Below, piece after piece: positions 14,229-17,741 of a stretch of DNA of 17,741 bases. The stretch comes from JBOFOR01 sp051654865 (GTDB lineage: Bacteria; Bacillota; Clostridia; Peptostreptococcales; Peptostreptococcaceae). The notes below the pieces were generated by a model that saw nothing but the letters and a program-made list of their open reading frames with translations, ran no database searches and was not told where the DNA came from. The stretch lies in NCBI GenBank assembly GCA_051654865.1, contig JBOFYV010000023.1, positions 1 through 17,741 of the forward strand, written 5' to 3'. How positions within the stretch are numbered: position 1 is the first letter of the stretch; each line of letters begins with the position of its first letter. A program made the position numbers and the translations under genes.

Positions 14229-14254
14229 ATGTTAACATATTTACTTAGTAAATA
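14229..14254. promoter_or_regulatory. Adjacent palindromes, candidate operator for lacZ
   Basis: ATGTTAACAT (14229-14238) is a perfect palindrome that abuts TATTTACTTAGTAAATA (14238-14254), a perfect 8+1+8 inverted repeat. They lie about 105 bases upstream of lacZ. Possible -10 boxes (TATACT 14264-14269 or TATAAA 14283-14288) follow, but no clean -35 is seen. A regulator bound here would cover the likely promoter. The LacI remnant at the window end is one candidate for the former regulator. The rest of 14047-14357 is AT-rich with nothing else recognised. Confidence 0.4.
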
Positions 14255-14357
14255 GTTGATATATATACTAAGGCTAGACTACTATAAAGATATAGAAAAA
14301 TGTTTTTATGATAAATAGGGGAGTAAAAGGCTAGATAACAAAAAGGGAGAACAGATT

Positions 14358-17300
14358 ATGAATAGAAAAACAAAACTGTGGGAAAGACATGACCTACTTC
14401 ATATAAATAGAATGGAAGATAGTACACTTTTTTATTCTTACAATAATAAAGAGGATGCATTTACATATGATGAAAGCAAAAGTAATGGATATAAACTATT
14501 AGATGGTGAGTGGAAGTTCTTATTTTTAGAAGCTCCAGAATTTTCGCCAAAAGGATTTAGTGAAAAAGAATTTAACACAGAAAAATGGAATGATATAAAA
14601 GTACCAAGTAATTGGCAAATGGAAGGATACGGGAAAATGCACTACACTGATTTATACTATCCATTCCCTATAAATCCACCATTTGTACCAACTAAAAATC
14701 CAACAGGAATATACAAAAGAAAGTTTGTATTAGATGAAAACTGGATAAAAGAAAAAACTATCTTAAGGTTTCATGGAGTAGACAGTGCATTTGAATTATG
14801 GGTAAACGGCGAGTACGTAGGATACAGCAAAGGAAGTAGGATGCAAGCAGAATTTGATCTTACTAAATTTGTTACACATAAAGAAAATGATATAACAGTA
14901 AGAGTATACCAATTCTCAGATGCTACATACTTAGAAGACCAAGATATGTGGTGGTTAAGTGGAATATTTAGAAGTGTAGAGCTAATAAATAATCCTCACA
15001 CTCATATTAGAGATATAAAAATAGAAACAGACTTAGATAAAGATTATAGAGATTCTAATTTAAAAATAGATTTAGATTTATGTAATGCGTTATCAGTAAG
15101 TAAAGAATTAAAGGTAAATATTAAGTTATTTACTAAGGAAAATAATTTAATATTAGATACTTATAAAAATCTAAATTTAAACTCAAATAGCAATGAAAGT
15201 ATAACTTTCAATGACGTTATAGAAAATCCACAAAAATGGACAGCAGAATCTCCAAACTTATATAATCTAGAAATTACATTATTAGATAATGAAACTAATG
15301 AAGTAATCCAACTTGTACCACAAAGAGTAGGATTTAGAAAAATAGAAGTTATAGACGGCAACTTTAGAATAAATGGAAAAGTAATAATGTTAAATGGAGT
15401 AAATAGACATGATTATGATCCAGAAGGTGGAAGAACAGTATCTAAAGAAAATATGCTAAAAGATATTATATTAATGAAGCAAAATAACATAAATGCTGTT
15501 AGAACATCTCACTATCCAGCAAACTCTTATTTATACGATTTATGTGATGTATATGGACTATACGTAATAAGTGAAGCAGACCTTGAGTGTCATGGATTTG
15601 AATTAACAGGAAACTACAACTGGATAAGCAACAATACTGAGTGGGAAAAAGTATATGTAGATAGAGTAGAAAGGTTAGTACAAAGAGACAAAAATCATCC
15701 TTGTATAATAATGTGGTCATTAGGGAATGAATCAGGATTTGGTCATAACTTTGTATCTATGGCAAATAGATGTAGGGAAATAGATTCGACTAGATTAGTA
15801 CATTATGAAGGTGACTTTGAGGCTGTAGTAAGTGATGTATACTCTACGATGTACTCTAGAATCTATAGATTAATAGAAATAGGAGAAGACTCTATAGGTA
15901 AGAAACCTCATGTACTATGTGAATATGGTCATGCAATGGGTAACGGCCCAGGTGGACTAAAAGAACACCAAGATGTATTTAGAAAGTATGATAGATTACA
16001 AGGTGGATTTATATGGGAATGGTTTGACCATGGTATAAAACAAGTAAATGAAAATGGTCAGGAGTACTATACATACGGAGGACAGTTTGGGGATTACCCT
16101 CACAATGGAAACTTCTGTATAGATGGACTTATAATGCCAGATAGAACACCTTCCCCTGCACTTAATGAATATAAAAAAGTAATAGAGCCTATAAAAACAG
16201 AAATTGTAAACTTAGAGAGTGGAGAAGTTAAAATAACTAACTTATATGATTTTATAGATTTATCACATATAAGTTTGTTATGGGAAGTAAAAGCTAATGG
16301 AGAAGTTTTAGATAGTGGAAAAATAGATACATTAGAAATTAGTAGCGGAGAAAGTAAAACTATACACATTCCTTATGGGGTAAAAACTATAGAAAATAAC
16401 ACTTATTACTATTTAAATATAAGTTATGTAAACAAAGAACAAACTTTATATAGTGATAAAAATCATGAAATAACAAAAGAGCAATTTGAACTACCATTAT
16501 ACAAAGAAAATCTATATGTTGATAATTTAGAAAATATAGTAAAAATAGAAGAAGATGAGATAAGATTAATGGTTGAAAATGACAATATGAGAGTAGTATT
16601 CAACAAAGTTTATGGATTTATTGAAACTATAAACCAAGGGGATAAAGAAGTTATTAAAACTGGACCAAAGCTAAACTTCTGGAGAGCTCCTATTGATAAT
16701 GATATGTATAAGATAAAAGATTGGAAAGAAAAGTACTTTATACATATGATGAGCCATGATTTAGAAAACTTCACTTACTCTAGAAAAAATAATAACCTAG
16801 AAGTAGTAGCTACCTACTATGTAGGTGCAGTAAATCAAGGATGGGGCTATAAAGTAAAATATGTATACACAATAGGTACAGACAAAATAGGATTACAAAT
16901 AAGTGGTGATCCAGAAAGATTACATCTAGAAAGTCCGGATATGATACCTAGAATTGGTATAAAACTAGACTTAAACAAAGAGTTTGAAAATATAATGTGG
17001 CATGGAAAAGGTCCAGGTGAAAACTACGTGGATTCAAATAATGGATGTATAATTGATGTTTATAAAACAACAGTAGAAGGTATGCACACACCATACGTAT
17101 ATCCTCAAGAAAATGGAAACAGAACACAAAATAAATGGGTTAATTTAAATGGAGAAGATAAGAATATTTTCATAACTTCAACGAGTCCATTTGAATTCAG
17201 TGCACATAACTATACACTAGAAGCATTAGAAGAAGCTAAACATAATTATGAAATAGAAAAAAGTGATTTTGTACAATTAAACTTAGACTACAAGCACAAT

Positions 17301-17435
17301 GGGCTTGGAAGTAATAGCTGCGGTCAAGATCAATTACCAGAGTATAAGCTTACTATAGAAAGCTTTGAATTTGATTTTGAAATTAGACTTAATAGTTTAT
17401 CACCTATAGAAAACAGCAAGATTATATTTAAATAA
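14358..17435 (+). CDS. lacZ: Beta-galactosidase, LacZ type (GH2)
   Basis: The 1025-residue enzyme is almost exactly the length of E. coli LacZ (1024) and should split lactose and other beta-galactosides in the cytoplasm; there is no signal peptide. Approximate domains: sugar-binding jelly roll 45-210 (VPSNWQMEGYG, PTGIYKRKF), immunoglobulin-like 212-328, TIM barrel 330-620 (LNGVNRHDYDPEGGRT, NAVRTSHYPAN), a second Ig-like domain about 630-720, and the C-terminal beta-sandwich 745-1015 (NFWRAPIDND, WHGKGPGENYVDS, NRTQNKWVNL). The acid/base is E458 in WSLGNESGFG and the nucleophile is E522 in LCEYGHAMGNG; both are intact. The AAGGGAGA ribosome binding site at 14343-14350 supports the start. No permease follows. 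The only downstream genes are the broken GH65 and LacI pieces, so lactose import must come from elsewhere. Confidence 0.95.
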   Translation: MNRKTKLWERHDLLHINRMEDSTLFYSYNNKEDAFTYDESKSNGYKLLDGEWKFLFLEAPEFSPKGFSEKEFNTEKWNDIKVPSNWQMEGYGKMHYTDLYYPFPINPPFVPTKNPTGIYKRKFVLDENWIKEKTILRFHGVDSAFELWVNGEYVGYSKGSRMQAEFDLTKFVTHKENDITVRVYQFSDATYLEDQDMWWLSGIFRSVELINNPHTHIRDIKIETDLDKDYRDSNLKIDLDLCNALSVSKELKVNIKLFTKENNLILDTYKNLNLNSNSNESITFNDVIENPQKWTAESPNLYNLEITLLDNETNEVIQLVPQRVGFRKIEVIDGNFRINGKVIMLNGVNRHDYDPEGGRTVSKENMLKDIILMKQNNINAVRTSHYPANSYLYDLCDVYGLYVISEADLECHGFELTGNYNWISNNTEWEKVYVDRVERLVQRDKNHPCIIMWSLGNESGFGHNFVSMANRCREIDSTRLVHYEGDFEAVVSDVYSTMYSRIYRLIEIGEDSIGKKPHVLCEYGHAMGNGPGGLKEHQDVFRKYDRLQGGFIWEWFDHGIKQVNENGQEYYTYGGQFGDYPHNGNFCIDGLIMPDRTPSPALNEYKKVIEPIKTEIVNLESGEVKITNLYDFIDLSHISLLWEVKANGEVLDSGKIDTLEISSGESKTIHIPYGVKTIENNTYYYLNISYVNKEQTLYSDKNHEITKEQFELPLYKENLYVDNLENIVKIEEDEIRLMVENDNMRVVFNKVYGFIETINQGDKEVIKTGPKLNFWRAPIDNDMYKIKDWKEKYFIHMMSHDLENFTYSRKNNNLEVVATYYVGAVNQGWGYKVKYVYTIGTDKIGLQISGDPERLHLESPDMIPRIGIKLDLNKEFENIMWHGKGPGENYVDSNNGCIIDVYKTTVEGMHTPYVYPQENGNRTQNKWVNLNGEDKNIFITSTSPFEFSAHNYTLEALEEAKHNYEIEKSDFVQLNLDYKHNGLGSNSCGQDQLPEYKLTIESFEFDFEIRLNSLSPIENSKIIFK

Positions 17436-17451
17436 AATAAAAACACTTTAG

Positions 17452-17577
17452 GGGACAAGAGGTGCATTTGAAGAGGGGGCTAGAAATAGCCTTCCTTGTA
17501 CCTTCGTAAATGGAGTATTTGATAAATCAGAAACTTTTATGAGAGAATTAGCAAACCTTCCAAATTGGTTAGGGATA
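17452..17577 (+). pseudogene. GH65 sugar phosphorylase N-terminal fragment
   Basis: One frame reads 42 residues: GTRGAFEEGARNSLPCTFVN, then GVFDKSETFMRELANLPNWLGI. This is the conserved N-terminal block of family GH65 phosphorylases (maltose, trehalose, kojibiose type), normally proteins of about 750 residues. A TAG lies immediately before it (17449-17451) and there is no start codon or ribosome binding site. The similarity stops at about 17577. It begins only 16 bases after the lacZ stop, with no terminator between. It is a remnant, not an expressed gene. Confidence 0.75.
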
Positions 17578-17741
17578 ATAGTACATCAGAGTATATGTTC
17601 CTACCACTTACTACAATTAGATTACATGCAGAATATATGGGATTAACAGCTGTTGAGACTTTACTTGATAAATTGACAACTGAGAGAACTTTGTCAAAAA
17701 CAGTAATAATACCAACCAAACTTATTGAAAGAGAAAGTTGT
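17574..17741 (+). pseudogene. LacI-family regulator C-terminal fragment, runs off the window
   Basis: From about 17574, in a different frame from the GH65 piece, the translation is a LacI/GalR-family C-terminus: SEYMFLPLTTIRLHAEYMGL, then TAVETLLDKL and VIIPTKLIERESC. LTTIR...MG, LLDKL and the closing TKLIERESC are hallmarks of the effector-binding domain's last part. The frame is open to the window end at 17741 and presumably stops just beyond. The DNA-binding helix-turn-helix and most of the sensor domain are missing, so it cannot repress. Nothing upstream in frame provides a start. Confidence 0.75.

Noticed and set aside
17452..17741. A single fused GH65-LacI gene
   Set aside because: The two pieces lie in different frames, there is no start codon or ribosome binding site, and TAG precedes the first piece.

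Overview
This window is low-GC DNA with strong AGGGG/GGAGG-type ribosome binding sites, long AT-rich intergenic stretches, a T-box leader, intrinsic terminators and a rubredoxin-linked flavoprotein. Together these point to an anaerobic, spore-forming Firmicute of the class Clostridia. A Peptostreptococcaceae relative (Clostridioides, Paraclostridium or Romboutsia type) is my best guess, inferred from gene flavour rather than proven. There are no rRNA or tRNA genes, CRISPR arrays or complete insertion sequences.

Layout. Positions 1-72 (minus) hold the start of a membrane or exported protein that runs off the window, behind a perfect 16-bp palindrome. A SAM-dependent methyltransferase (354-1154, +) and a BCCT-family transporter (1228-2778, -) converge on one shared bidirectional terminator. 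An MFS transporter (3100-4365, +) is read divergently from the BCCT gene; it has a near-consensus promoter and a leader hairpin that looks like an attenuator. A GlpP-type antiterminator (4527-5087, +) follows with no glycerol genes nearby.

Positions 5138-5820 are the most structured non-coding part: a T-box leader with a full Stem I (specifier read as AGA, Arg), an antiterminator/terminator module, then a second copy of that module without its own Stem I. Each copy is followed by the same 37-nt repeat. Removing a 93-bp MITE-like element (imperfect 13-bp terminal inverted repeats, GAC on both sides) from the first copy makes the two copies line up. The leader controls a YjiH-family membrane protein (5821-7191), which is therefore a candidate arginine-related transporter.

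Next come two tandem, highly similar soluble histidine kinases with three PAS-like regions each (7387-9267 and 9434-11314). They share promoter architecture and have no response regulator in view. A rubredoxin-domain NAD(P)H/FAD oxidoreductase (11422-12690) follows and may take part in redox or oxygen defence. It converges with a GH18 chitinase (12760-14046, -) that lacks a signal peptide and carries a Cys-rich N-terminal extension, suggesting a spore-coat enzyme. Divergent from that is a full-length cytoplasmic LacZ-type beta-galactosidase (14358-17435, +). The last 300 bases carry a deletion scar: a 42-residue piece of a GH65 sugar phosphorylase N-terminus joined, in another frame, to the C-terminus of a LacI-family repressor. 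This is probably what remains of a larger sugar-use operon downstream of lacZ.

Most genes look like independent single-gene units. The common themes are nutrient uptake (BCCT, MFS, YjiH, beta-galactosidase) and RNA-level or repressor control (T-box, GlpP, attenuator, palindromes).
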